Of a stretch of 64,000 nt of DNA, positions 11,834 through 22,906 are shown in pieces. Source of the stretch: Notospermus geniculatus (taxonomy: Eukaryota > Nemertea > Pilidiophora > Heteronemertea > Lineidae); assembly GCA_002633025.1 (NCBI GenBank), contig NMRB01000006.1:119039-183038 (forward strand), written 5' to 3'. The notes under the pieces were generated by a model. It worked only from the letters and a program-made list of their open reading frames with translations. It did not search any database and was not told the origin of the DNA. Position numbers and translations under genes: made by a program. Every line of letters starts with the position of its first letter. Position 1 is the first letter of the stretch.

Positions 11834-13735
11834 TTAAATATTTGGCTCTTTGTTCTTGTGTTTCTTGTGATGAGGGATTTCTGACAGTGTCTTCGCTGTC
11901 GCTTTCTCGTTTGGAACTCCCAGTGCTGAAAAGAAAAAGCAAGAATAATATATTAAACGGAAGGAAGAAATTAAAAGGAAATTGTGGTCGGCCTGCATTT
12001 GGAGAGGGCTGAGACCCGGTGTAACGTCGATCAGTCACCGTGTTCCCCGTATTTCTGTGTTTTTCTTATTGTTTCCCTCCTGACGGATTAAGCGGCAACT
12101 AACCCAACAATAACCATTCTAGGCCGTGTCTATTGTTGGGGAACACTGAGCTACAGAAACACTCACAGATGTTACACCGGCCAGGTGCACTTGCAGGGTT
12201 CTTGGTGCATCGAATCCTGCTCTCAGCACCTATATTGCCGTGTGTCCTATTTTAGAGAAATGTGGGAAAATGTTTTTCACCCTGGTGGGTATTGCAGCAG
12301 AAACCGTTACTTTACCTAAAGTATCCTTCTTGGACGGTTTGACCATGTCTGTGGGGTGGTGCGCCAGTGGTGTCGCCACGTCACCGATCGCAGCAGACTT
12401 TCTTCGCTTCTTCTTGTACTTCTTCGGTTTTTCCTCCTCTTCATTCACGTGAGTTGCCGTCGTTCCGTTTGAGGCACTTTGTTTGTGCTTATGTTTCTTT
12501 TTCCTCTCTTCTTCCTTTTCCTTTTCTTCCTCTTTGACGTTGGTTTTCTTCTCTTCTGTTTCTGTTACAAAGAAATTTTGAAATAAATTCTATTGATCCT
12601 CTGAGCCAAGACTGCTACAGCAATATGCTCCCAATAGATACATCCACAGGGGCGTACCTAGCTTTTATGGCGTTTGAGTGAATAAAGTGAATTGAATTGA
12701 ATGGCTCCAAGGCCTAACCAGCGAACCACCGTTATTGCCATGCCACCGGACGGTACTATACCTTCATTTTCTTTCTTGACTATCTTCATATCATTCACAT
12801 GAATTTTCATCATTTCTTCCGCATATTTGAAGGCTATTCTTCTTTGCTCGTTATTCCTCTCTATTTCTTCCTTTGACCTTGGTATCCGGCAATCGAAAAT
12901 ACAGCACAGGATGACGACTGAAACAAGAGATGAAATCACGCTCTTGATGAATTCGGCCGGTGTAATAATTTTAATTTTCCCCCATTTTTTACTGTTTCCT
13001 TACTACTGTCCGACGAAATAAGCTGCGACATGACAGTGGGGGACACACAAAAAACGTGTCGATCTACCTGCCGGTGTTTTCCAAAGGGAAACCCTGACAT
13101 GCCGAAACAGTGGCAGATGTTACACCAGTTTCCTTGTACTACAGAACGGTAAAAAACACAACAGCAAAGGCCTATTGGAAACTTGAGCAGGGCCGTATTT
13201 GGCGGGGGGCAAGGGGCAGTTGTCCCCCACCCGAGCCAGCCAAAAAAAAGGTCTTCGGCTCCCCCCGGACCAAAAAGTTAAATACGACCCTGGAGCGTGC
13301 GTATAAGAAGATGCCATCTTTCTAAAGTTTTGGGTGCGGCTCATGAAGTAGTAGTCGACGTACCAATTATTGATATGATGGTGGAGACGATGGCCGCAAT
13401 GTGCCAGACCCTGAGAGGAGCCGACACCACCATTTCCATACTGAATCTCTCCGTCGTGGGCTCGTCATAGTCTGCTGCAAAAAATGCCTCCGTGGCAGGC
13501 TCAGTTGACGATTTTAGCTGAAAGATACGTGAGGTAGCGGGATCAGTTGTCGGCGGAAACGCCCGATTTCAGCTATTTCCGCCCAAATCATCCTGAGAAC
13601 ATCAGAGGTCCTTAGCGCTCGCTCCCTTCCTCACCGGACACAAACATTCGTGTGCGGTGACGAAGGGAGCGAGCGCTAATCTTCTGATGCGATGATGTTC
13701 TCAGGATGGACCAAATGCTGCCAGCCTTTAAAACC

Positions 13736-13780
<45 letters not shown>

Positions 13781-15319
13781 AACAATTGTTGTTAATACGA
13801 GCTTTTTCGAAGACATCTAATTTGTTACAAAGGTGAATGTCTTCGTACAGTTTCCTCAAGACGCCATCTCTGTCCCCAAAAGGCAGAACCGAACTCACTT
13901 TTGCTACTTTTGAGAAAAACAAGAAAACGTGAAAGTGCAAAGGATTTGAGCTTGTGTTTCCAGCTCATAGTAACTATTGAGTTACTAGGTTTTGTCTTTG
14001 TAGGACTTGCACTGGGTGGAAAGTTACTAGGTTTTGCCATGAGAAAAAAAACATACCCATGGAATATTTCACCAATCTAATGCGAGTAACATGAAGCCCA
14101 CAACCTAGTAACTCCAAAACTGTACCTACAGGTAACTCAATTTTGAATAAAAAGTGACTTACTATAGGTTCTGCCTTTTTGGGGTAGACTATGGAATATA
14201 CATGACAGAGGCATAACTCCCAGTATACTCCAACAAGTCATCATACTCTTATCGCATACGTCATACTGTGAAAACCCGCGACCCGACTGACACTAACGTG
14301 AGAGGTTAAGTACAGCATTGCCAATTTGCATTCACGTTAACGCGAGATTCAAAACGACAGCAATATTACCATAATTCCGTAACTCAATAATGAATGTAAC
14401 GGCCATGCTTTACACCGCTTGTTTGACGGTTGCCCTGGCAACCAATTGTTTCGATACGAGGAGGTTTTTGACAGTTACTCGGTTCTGGGAATGGTTTTTG
14501 ATTAATGGAAAGGTAAATGAAACGCTGTAGCTAATAAATGTGGTGGTATGTTCGTCCATTGATTAACATTCACCTTTAATTATGGTCCATCACGCAGGGA
14601 CAGCAGTGGAGTTAACCCATAATTGTGGTTCGTTTTATAATCTTGATAATATACATGTACCAGAGCGGCTGGTTTAACACTTAAAAGTTAACCAGCGTTA
14701 ACTGTTGAACCAGTGTTAAACCAGCGGGTCCAGTTTGTTAAAATACGTGACGTTTACCAAGTGCCAAGTGGCCTTACCTCCTTGGACCAGTAGGCCTAGG
14801 CCTACCTAGTTCGTTGAATGCTACATGTAACTTGATAGTGGTTAACACGCCCGCTTAAGCCGGCAGGTCCCGGGTTTGAATCCCGGGCCATATGGGATTT
14901 TATCATCTCAGTCCGTCGCATGGGACGGTAAGCCGTGGTGCATTTTATCTCGCGCCTTTGCAAGGGCAAGTAAAACACCCCATCCGAGTGAGAAACATGG
15001 CCTCTACAGTTTATGTCTTGCGTAATAATGGATTTCGAAACCGTAGAAAATAGCGACAAAACTGGTAGGCCTGAAGCGAATGTGAATTTTTCTTTGATAC
15101 CTGCAAGATATCACCGAAAATTCCAGTTATATTTAGTTCCCACCATCCTCGGCCACACGAAAAGGTCCACTACCGGTAGTGGGCCGCGATGGCATTACTT
15201 ACCGCCGGGACAGTCGCCTCCGAAAGAGAAGCCTTCGTTGTTTTAACAGTCTCTTCCGTTGCAGCCATCTTGATGGCGAGAAGAAAGGCAAGCAACACGT
15301 GAACATTCCCCACGTCCAT
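11834..15319 (-). CDS. TMIE: TMIE, transmembrane inner ear expressed protein
   Basis: TMIE is a subunit of the TMC mechanotransduction channel complex of hair cells and other mechanosensory neurons. Minus-strand exons in order: 15203-15319, 13364-13517, 12762-12917, 12316-12561, 11834-11925. Phases 0,1,1,1 all join, giving 254 residues. The start at 15319 adds a hydrophobic N-terminus (VHVLLAFLLAIK) that a start at 15268 would lose. Residues about 76-98 form one membrane segment beginning LRVWHI and ending ILCCIF, followed at once by DCRIPRSKEEIE. This is the family signature just inside the membrane (human NCRVPRTRKEIE), where recessive deafness substitutions map. The C-terminal half is very rich in Lys and Glu, like the lysine-rich vertebrate tail but longer (human protein 156 residues). 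Intron 1 carries a foldback, a GA microsatellite and a SINE. Converges with MINDY4. Confidence is high, based on the membrane segment plus the adjacent motif. Confidence 0.93.
12016..12181. mobile_element. MITE family B, copy 1 (TIR CCGGTGTAAC)
   Basis: It begins CCGGTGTAACGTCGATC and ends CAGATGTTACACCGG, with internal complementary blocks GTGTTCCCC and GGGGAACACT. It lies in the last intron of TMIE. A second full copy is at 46952-47133, and a partial right end is at about 13028-13124. Confidence 0.75.
13028..13124. repeat. Partial MITE family B copy and adjoining foldback remnant
   Basis: The stretch ends GGCAGATGTTACACCAG, close to the right end of the elements at 12016 and 46952, and contains GTGGGGGACACAC and GCCGGTGTTTTCC, which match their interior. 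The left end is lost. Just downstream, GCCGTATTTGGC (13192) and AAATACGACCCTG (about 13280) look like the ends of another small element. All lie in the second TMIE intron. Confidence 0.5.
13584..13713. mobile_element. Foldback element in TMIE intron 1
   Basis: The left arm (ATCATCCTGAGAACATCAGA, then TTAGCGCTCGCTCCCTTC) is reverse complementary to the right arm (GAAGGGAGCGAGCGCTAA, then TGATGTTCTCAGGATGG). A diverged fragment of the same family (GTGCGGTGACGAAGAGAGCG) recurs at about 19355-19391 in the PAN gene. Confidence 0.8.
13739..13776 (+). repeat. (GA)n microsatellite
   Basis: About eighteen uninterrupted GA dinucleotides lie in the first TMIE intron. A serine/leucine-rich reading frame across it on the minus strand is an artefact of the repeat. 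Confidence 0.95.
14830..15002 (+). mobile_element. tRNA-derived SINE, copy 2
   Basis: This is the copy with the clearest tRNA-like head: ATAGTGGTTAACACG, then GCAGGTCCCGGGTTTGAATC, followed by the shared CCGTCGCATGGGACGGTAAG and the CCTTTGCAAGGGCAAGTAAA block. It lies within TMIE intron 1, opposite to the direction of TMIE transcription. Confidence 0.85.
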
Positions 15320-17537
15320 CCTGCCGAATTATTGCGATTGTGTCTTCGTCCAAAGTAAATGCGACGACGTCCTTTACATTTCACTGCAGAAATCTGTGAC
15401 TTGAAATCCGCTCTTTAACTCCTCGTATCCGGATAGCTTTGTGTTTTCGCACTGACCAAAAAGTCCCGTCCAGTTCGGCGAATAGTCATTCGAGAAAGAC
15501 CTTACCCTTCAAAAAGTTTAGTTTATTTCTATCAACGACTAAGCTTTTAATATTTGATGCTGGGCCTCACTACGTGCTTTTTATTCAAATTGTTGAATTT
15601 GGCACTTAATTGGAAGAAGAAGAAGAAGAAGAAGACATTAAGTACATGTATGGTTAGGGTTAGGGATTGCAGGTAATCCATGAAATTACAAATAGCGATG
15701 AAACAGGATACATAACCTCAGGAAATTCGGTATGTCGATTACACACCAGCATGAGCGTCCAGTACAAATACAACTAATCCAGTCTGAAATTACTGAATTA
15801 CATGCACTTCGTGCGAGCGTAAAATTTACAAAATCCGACCGGTTGTCCGCCGTGCCAACGCATCCTGTCCGATGGGCGTATCGAAGACGTCAATGGGGCG
15901 CTTCCTGTATCCTAAAGTGTTCTACGGAACCAGCACTTAAAAGTGAAGCTGGGAAAAAATGATCTAATCCAGAGCGAAATCCTGAGATATCTCAAAAGCA
16001 ACGTGTCCAGTCTAACTGGAATTTGTCACCAATGGGATGCACGAAGTCCTTACGTTCTTTCACGGGACCACCTTCTTTAGGAAATACTGCATCAACCTGA
16101 AATCGACTGATACTACATGTACGTACTAGTCAAGTTTGCCAGCTTTCCCTGACGCATTCCGACCCGATGTTGGGTCGAATTTTCACAGGTGAACTACGCA
16201 ATATCCTCTAAGCTTTCTGCGACAGCACCAGCGAAGAGCGAACTTGAAAGTATATCGGGAGAAATGTTAGATCGAGAATGATCAGAATTCGAGAGTAGTA
16301 GCACGTGGCGTAGGTGACTGGACTTATTGTAGTACCACCCGCTCAGAAGCGCCCCTGATAGCCTACGAAAACCACTCAGCGAACTACCGGTGCTGTAGCC
16401 CGGTCCATATACGGTCCATTGATCTCCACGCAATACTTCAGGTTACACGGTGAATTAAACCTTCAGCGTTTCAATGTTTTAATAAGAAATGTACGACTTC
16501 GCTCTTGTTGAAATATCGTCGAGCGGATCTTTGTGGATAACTGTATCGGTGCAACACTCATGACTGCCTCTCTGAACCGGTGCATAGAAAACAGCCCAAG
16601 GAAAAAATATTTGGGAATAAAAGATTCCAAAGCAATATTTGTGTCATTGTATTCCCATTATCATGTTCGACTTTGTCATTCAAGAGCAGTTACATAATTT
16701 TGATTTTTCGAAATTTCAAAAATTTTGAGGCAGAAATTAATGTGACCAACAAGATTTCCTTTCGTATTAAACAAACCGTGTCAAAATTGGTGCGGCAGAA
16801 TTTGAAATATTCAATATATCAGGTGTCAGGATAATCTCCTGCAGGTGTACATAAACTTGTGTCAATGCCTGTACATTTCACTGATGAAAACTGTGTAATG
16901 ACTGATGCTGTTCGCTTGAAAATCAATTGGGTTGGGCGGCGCAAATAGAAAACCCCATTAAAGTATCAATTGTATTTCCAAATGGCTTGCGTATTCATTA
17001 ATGTTGTTCTTGGTGTGGAACTCACTGCGATGGAGAATTCGACCAGTTCTGGTTTTAAAGGGCCAATATATTGTCACTTGTTGTCGACAGCCAGCGCCAC
17101 CGGCGGTGATTGCATCATTCTCCAATGCCGTATAGTTTTCCCTTTCGCGCGCGCCTCAGTGTTGGCGAATGTATGATTACAATACGATGCATACATCGAT
17201 ACCCTAGGAACGAGATTTACTCTACATGAGGCGAGAATGATAAGCGATAGTTGAACAACATTGTCAATAGAGGTATCCCTTAACCGGGTATGTTTAGCGC
17301 AGGATAGGGACACAGTGCCGCTTTAACTGGTCTTGTAGGAACAGCCATGTTTACATAAACGTTCAGGTTTTCCCGTGAGTTGGCTCTTTCCAAGAATAAA
17401 ACTTCGGGCAGTCGTCCATGTAATGTACCTTTAACTATTAAGAAGAAAACAAACTTGACCATCCTCATCGAATGATCTATAAACTGGAATTCGAATCGCC
17501 TGCCACCTCACAAGGGTCCAGAGTAACGGAAGGTGCG
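15320..17537. other. Intergenic region between TMIE and the PAN-repeat gene
   Basis: This divergent intergenic space must hold the 5' ends of both neighbours. It contains a (GAA)n tract at about 15613-15636 and two TTAGGG units at about 15655, and it becomes AT-rich from 16580 to 16840. Short open frames here have no recognisable features. No promoter element could be assigned with confidence. Confidence 0.5.
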
Positions 17538-20500
17538 ATGAAAGAACTGCTGGTTTCCGTTATTGTTTTGTGCGTTTGGATCGCTGGGGCCGGAGCCGCC
17601 AGCATAAGGGATGACACCATCATCACCAAAAAAGGTAAGTCATCTGGTAAAAATCTCCTGCTAAAGGAAATCCCGCCTGACCCATCTTGGCCTTCAGGAT
17701 TTAGCCTCAGTGTCATTATCCCTACAGTCGGGACCCAGTCGTTGTGTCGCTCCGGCCGCCGCGCTACACTCCACAAACTTTGTGGAATGTTGCGTGGCGG
17801 CCGGAGCGACACAACGGCTGGATCCCGAGTCTACATTATCCCTTGCTGTGCCAACTATCACCAATCAAGTTGCAGGAAATTTATAGCGTATTCTTTAAAT
17901 GTTTCCGGTGGTCTAGCAAGTGATTTTGATTTTGATATTGTTTCCTTGTCAGAAAATTGCCGCCTTTCCATCAGATCGGCCGTGCCCAATGCAGTGCTAG
18001 CGAGGAGTTGGCCTACTTTGGTGTCCTCCAACGGAAGCCAAATAGACTGCGAAAGACGCTGCCGCAAAGCATGTCTTGCCTTCGCCTTCCTGCCAGACAG
18101 CAAAAATCAGAAAAGAGGGTACTGTGTCCTCCACACAGACAACTGGTTGCGCCATCTATATTCAGTTAAGCGGAAAGCAGGAATGAAACGGGCTCTCGTG
18201 AAAGCGAGATCAGCTTCCTGTTTTCAACCTGAAGTTACGATGTTGACTGGGACACACAAGCATGGTATGTTGACGCACTGGAGGGTTCGAATCCCGGGCC
18301 ATATGGGATTAATCATCCCTGGCTCGTCACGTCCGTAGCATGGGACAGTAAATCGTGGTGCTTGTACCTTGTGCCTTTGCAAGGGCAAGTAAAAGACCCC
18401 ATGAGTAGTTTGAGGTGACCTCTTCCGCATTTTTACCAGGGCCAAATGGCTTCGGCCTTGACAGAACAATGTGATGATGTCACACGGTATTATAGTCAAT
18501 GCCTGTTCACATAACGCGTTTACCCTTAGTTTCAAAAATTAGATATCCAAAAAACAGCACAAAAACGACACACAGTATACAATAAATCGGAAAGTCGTCT
18601 CCGAATATTTCGCGCAAATTTTCGACCCCAACCGGGGTCTTCCTCAGGCGCCATGTAGAAAGGGATCTCTTCTACATAGCGCCTGAGGAAGACCCCGATT
18701 GGGGTCGTAAATTTGCGAAATAGTTTCAAAAATTGATGTCTATGGGAATATCCGTCGAAGATTTCCTCAATTACAATAACCACTTTGCCCACAGCCAGTG
18801 TCTGTCGAAAGATCTTTGACAGACATAAGTTAATTACGGGATGATAGGGAGTTTTCGCAAAGCCCCCCGAAACGCCAACGCCAACGCTAAATCCACTGTT
18901 CGATGCCACGAAGAGGACACCGAACAAAAGGATTAGACATTCGCGCTGGCGTTTCGGGGCTTTGCGAAAACTCTATAATTCTTTCAGTGAGTAAAGATCG
19001 CCTATGCAACTACACGAAGACTGTCGATTCTGTAAAAAGAGGTTTACGAATGCTCTCTCGATCATACACGACCGGTAGTTGTTCACGCGCATGTTCAAGG
19101 AAGAAGGTATGCGCCGCATATTCTGTGGCGGCTGGAAACAGTAGAAGGCGGCGGTCAAAGGTATTCCATAGGGCTATGTGCACGTTGTACAAGAAAGGGG
19201 GGCCCATGCGTTTCGAAAAGAAATGCGCCGATAAGGGTAGGTTTGTTTCGCTGTAGGAAAGGAAACAGACTCACGTTTATTAACCTTTTCCATGCCGGTT
19301 TCTGATATCCTTCATATAGGACAAAATGTTGAAAGGAGGTTGACGTCGACAAAGTGCGGTGACGAAGAGAGCGCGCGCTAAGAACTTCTGGTAATTAATG
19401 TTTTTCAGAGGGACGCAGGACTTGTGAAATGAGACAGCTCAACAGTACAGTAAGAATGAGCATATTCAAGTCGTTCACCGTGTCGTCTGCAGCTCAGTGT
19501 AAGACAAATTGTCTAAAACTGTCACGTGACTGCGATGCTATCATGATTCAGACCAGGCGCCGTCGCATCACCTGTAGATTGGCCAAAATAATGCAGACAT
19601 ACACAAGGGTATGCAACGGTAAGGGAAGTTAAATCGAGATATCGACAATCACAAGAAATCCGCTAAAATTTTACGAATTAAATTTCGTGAATTTATTTTG
19701 AGACTCTTGAAAAAAATTAAGTTCTTATCTGACAATGACATAAAGTAATCAAATGTAAAGGTTCAACTTACAAATTAAGCATTTTATAAATGTGGACAGT
19801 ATCCTTTAACAGTACTCCTTTCAGAGCTAATTTCTGAAAAAAACTGTGGCAGTTAAAGGGTTAATCAACACATTTTCATTCCGACTCTGTCATATGATAG
19901 GCGAGATCCTTCTNGCAAAGCACCCCAACCTAACCCTCCCACGTCAATACGTTGATGTCAAGCTAAAGAGCGAAACCGAGTGTTTTAAAGCATGCCAGAA
20001 AGGCCAGGGATGCGAGGCCGTGGGGTACGAGAAAGTGACCCGAGTTTGTCGTCTCTTTGGGGTCAGCAGAAGCCCCATCATTTTTATGAAGAAGTGTCAA
20101 GAGATTGGTGGGTATACATCGACGCCTGGTGATTTATACTTTAGTCTGTCACTTATTTTCTTAGAAAGAAACCTCCTAAATGTGTATCTTAAAAATTCCA
20201 GTGCTTTGTCAAGCGGGGTCGCCACTTTCCATCCCGCCGAATATTTGAATGAGTGAGTGTACGATGTCAACTTCGTACCCTGGAATGGGGATCGTTGCTA
20301 CGATAGAGGGCAGCACACCATAACCAGGTCCCACACAACGGATGCCTCAGTCAGAGTGGGAAATTGATTAGGACCGAGATGTCGCTTTCATTTCAATAGT
20401 TCTAATCACTAGTGACACCTATTGAGGTAGTGAGTTATGGTCCACATTCGTTGCGGAACGGGGACTTCACTTTCTATTCCAGAGGGTTCCTGCCAGATGT

Positions 20501-22304
20501 TGCCTTCCCCTGGTGGTACAGTCCTAAGATTGACGTTCACAAACTTTGGAAAGCGACTTTTCTATGACAGCAAGAGATGTCTCTCCTATTGCGTGCGAAA
20601 CGCAAAATGCACAGCGGTTTACACACGACCTGACATCATACAGACAGGCAGGACTCGTGGCCTATTCAGGAGGGGCCGATATCGAGGGTTTTGCTATGCG
20701 ATGGTGGGAACCCCTACAATAATGTTAAAGAAGTGCGAGAAAGGTAGGGAATAAGATAGGTTCTGGTGCTATGGAATAGAATGTACATGTAGATGTACAT
20801 CAGTATATCACATACTCGTAGCGGCCTTTGTCAGTCCCCTTATGACATACCGTTATGCTTTATCTGCACCAGGATGACTCGGAAAATACGATTCACTTAT
20901 TTCATTGTTAACTTCAGGCTCTGCCGAATGCAAGTTCCTACCGTCTTCTGTGCGAGCGTCATCTAGCTCACGGCTGATCTCCATCCAGCAATATCAAACA
21001 GCGTCTCAATGTCAAACTAAGTGCTTGAGGAACAGACAGTGTTCTGCTCTCGTGTATGGACAGCGCATGTCGAACACGCATTCCTGGTTCAATCGGGGAA
21101 GGAGAAATCGGCGACACAGGAAACGACAAATGCGAAGGGGTCTACAGACGGGCGCCAGGACAAGCAGGGGGATTATGGACTCCGCGCAAAGGCTAGGTCG
21201 CGGGATATTCGAGTCGAATCAGCGCTTACGTCGGAGGATATCCCAGTCTCATCAGCAGCTCGCCAACGGACTCAATTCTCGTGTAAGGCGACGGTTGTCC
21301 GGCGCAAGGCGTCAGTTCCGCAACAGGTTCAATTCTCGTACCAGACGAGCATACAACTCGGCTCACTCCATTCGAGGTCGGCGTCATCGTAGGGGGAAGA
21401 AGGGACGTGGTACTTGTGTAATGCTGGCCAAAGTGAAACGGAGAGTTGTGAAGCAGAGCAGAGCGTCCCCATGGAAAGCATCCGCATGGGGTGACGAAAC
21501 CCAAATCACGGGTGGCACATTCTTTGTCAAGAAGTGCATGGGTGAGTCACGCTTTGTTTCAGTTCATAATTATTAATGAAAAAGGCTTTTGGACGATTCT
21601 ACGCAATCATGCGGTGAGTGGAAATTCAACTGGACAGGTTAACCTTGCAACACATGCATGCCGGTTGCTCAGGGGTGGCCTCTGCCATCATCTTCAAAGT
21701 CGGGGATCCAATGAGTCGGCCTACCGTTGCAAGTCGCGCTTATAACCACCCCACTGCCATTTTTTATAAGATCGGCTAAAGCTTGGCTTGTGTTTGAATT
21801 CCAACCTCTGCAACACGCAATGAAAAATGAGCCTGGCTTTGCGCTCCCGTCTGGATCGACCGAAAGGCTGAGCAAACCGCAATTATAGTGGGTCGAATTC
21901 GCAGAGGATGTAGTGTTTTTTCTAACACTTATGCTCTCTTTCCTGCAGGAAATCACCGATCGAACTGCACCATGGCCAAAGGTCCAGCTTTGCAATCCGC
22001 TCGAAATAAAGAAATGATCCATCCGCAGCTACCAAACGAGTCGCCTCAGTCATGTCTGCAGAAATGTTTGGCGAACCAAGACTGCGCCTCTCTCGGAATG
22101 TACGGAAGCCAAAACCGACAAACTCGTACTTGCATCATGTATCGCACCATTTTCCTTCACGTCAAGACGGGATGCGTTAAGAAAATAACCGGAACGAAGG
22201 TTATAGGCCCAGCTGGTGATATACTAGTAAACAGACGAAGTCAAAGAGAGGTTCATGAAGAGCTGAATGTTACATCCGACGGGGACGTCGAAATTACTTC
22301 GTAA
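17538..22304 (+). CDS. Secreted protein with seven PAN/apple-like repeats
   Basis: Exons: 17538-17634, 17953-18264, 18988-19236, 19409-19618, 19825-19851 plus 19901-20107, 20483-20743, 20918-21541, 21949-22304; about 780 residues. Exon 1 encodes a signal peptide (MKELLVSVIVLCVWIAGAG). Each following exon is one module beginning and ending in phase 1, with an early Cys, then about 25-30 residues, C-x3-C-x3..6-C-x-A, and two further Cys. Several modules close with KKC (for example FMKKC, MLKKC, FVKKC). This matches the six-cysteine PAN/apple pattern, which typically binds proteins or carbohydrate outside the cell. The module in exon 7 has a long Arg-rich insertion between its fourth and fifth Cys. 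The protein is strongly basic overall. No membrane segment, protease or kringle domain follows, and the last exon ends in a short acidic tail. An N base at 19914 and an ambiguous 49-nt segment make the 19825-20107 exon least certain. No named orthologue was recognised. Confidence 0.85.
17723..17834. mobile_element. Foldback MITE in PAN-gene intron 1
   Basis: The left arm CGTTGTGTCGCTCCGGCCGC is mirrored by GCGGCCGGAGCGACACAACG on the right, with outer ends CAGTCGGGACCC and GGATCCCGAGTC. Because it is open on both strands it extends a spurious reading frame from exon 1 into the intron. Confidence 0.9.
18276..18462 (+). mobile_element. tRNA-derived SINE, copy 3, 5'-truncated
   Basis: It starts at the B-box (GGGTTCGAATCCCGGGCC) and lacks the A-box head. 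The body then runs through CCTTTGCAAGGGCAAGTAAA to the end hairpin GGGCCAAATGGCTTCGGCC. It lies about ten bases downstream of the splice donor used by PAN exon 2. Confidence 0.85.
18601..18722. mobile_element. Foldback element in PAN-gene intron 2
   Basis: The arms contain ACCCCAACCGGGGTCTTCCT and AGGAAGACCCCGATTGGGGT, each itself a small palindrome. The outer ends CGCAAATTTTCGAC and GTAAATTTGCG pair, and the centre has GCGCCATGTAGAA and TTCTACATAGCGC. The direct string TAGTTTCAAAAATT flanks the region on both sides (about 18528 and 18723). Confidence 0.8.
18844..18976. mobile_element. MITE next to the acceptor of PAN exon 3
   Basis: The ends are AGTTTTCGCAAAGCCCCCCG and GGGGCTTTGCGAAAACT, with a GCCAACGCCAACGC against GCGCTGGCG inner match. 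It stops about 12 bases before the exon 3 start at 18988, so its right flank supplies part of the pyrimidine tract region. A half copy lies at 25103-25155. Confidence 0.85.
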
Positions 22305-22618
22305 ATGAGGACATCGCATGCGGCATCCACAGATATTGAAAGAAACTTTTAAACATGTTCAAAACGCAGTGATTATTTGATGAAGTATAATTACATAAGA
22401 TCTGCATAAATAGTGCTTCAATTCCAAAAAAAGTTTTTAAGAAAGTTGCGAAAGCAGTACACAAGTCTTTTTACACAAGATTGGTGAACGGTTTGCAGGC
22501 CTGATGAAAATAAGAGCAAAAACCAAGCAAGATAGATTTGGTTAATATACATTGTATCAGTGAAAAGAACGGAAGTCATACGTTTGTCGTTTCCTTTTTG
22601 CTTACAGCAGTGGAAGTC

Positions 22619-22856
22619 CTAAGACCCGTTTCTACTAACAGCGGATTTCCGCTGCGGTGGCCCCGGCGGTAAATCGTCAGTGGAGGAAATTTGGTTGCAA
22701 AAATAACATTCGAAGCTGTTTTAACCGGGCGGATTACAGTTCCCCGCTCACGAAGTGGAAACCCCTCGCGAAATACCTCCCGCCGCTGATTTCGTCGCGG
22801 AAATTCGCGGCGTTTTTCTGCGAGCGGAAATCCGCTGTAGTGGAAACGGGGCTTAA
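22619..22856. mobile_element. MITE between the PAN-repeat and TRIM genes
   Basis: The left end CTAAGACCCGTTTCTAC, followed by AGCGGATTTCCGC, pairs with the right end GCGGAAATCCGCT, followed by GTGGAAACGGGGCTTA. The interior is GC-rich and non-coding. It separates the convergent 3' ends of the two genes. Confidence 0.85.
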
Positions 22857-22906
22857 ACATCCATTTCAGTCCAATGGTGCTGAATCTGCTTCTCCACCCT
22901 GAATGT

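Noticed and set aside
14830-14900. Possible tRNA gene
   Set aside because: A and B boxes are present, but the acceptor stem does not close, and the same sequence with a common non-tRNA body recurs four times, so it is a SINE.
15654-15666. TTAGGG repeats
   Set aside because: Only two units, inside ordinary sequence; not a telomeric tract.
18532-18927. 131-codon minus-strand frame in PAN intron 2
   Set aside because: It runs through two foldback elements and has no recognisable features.
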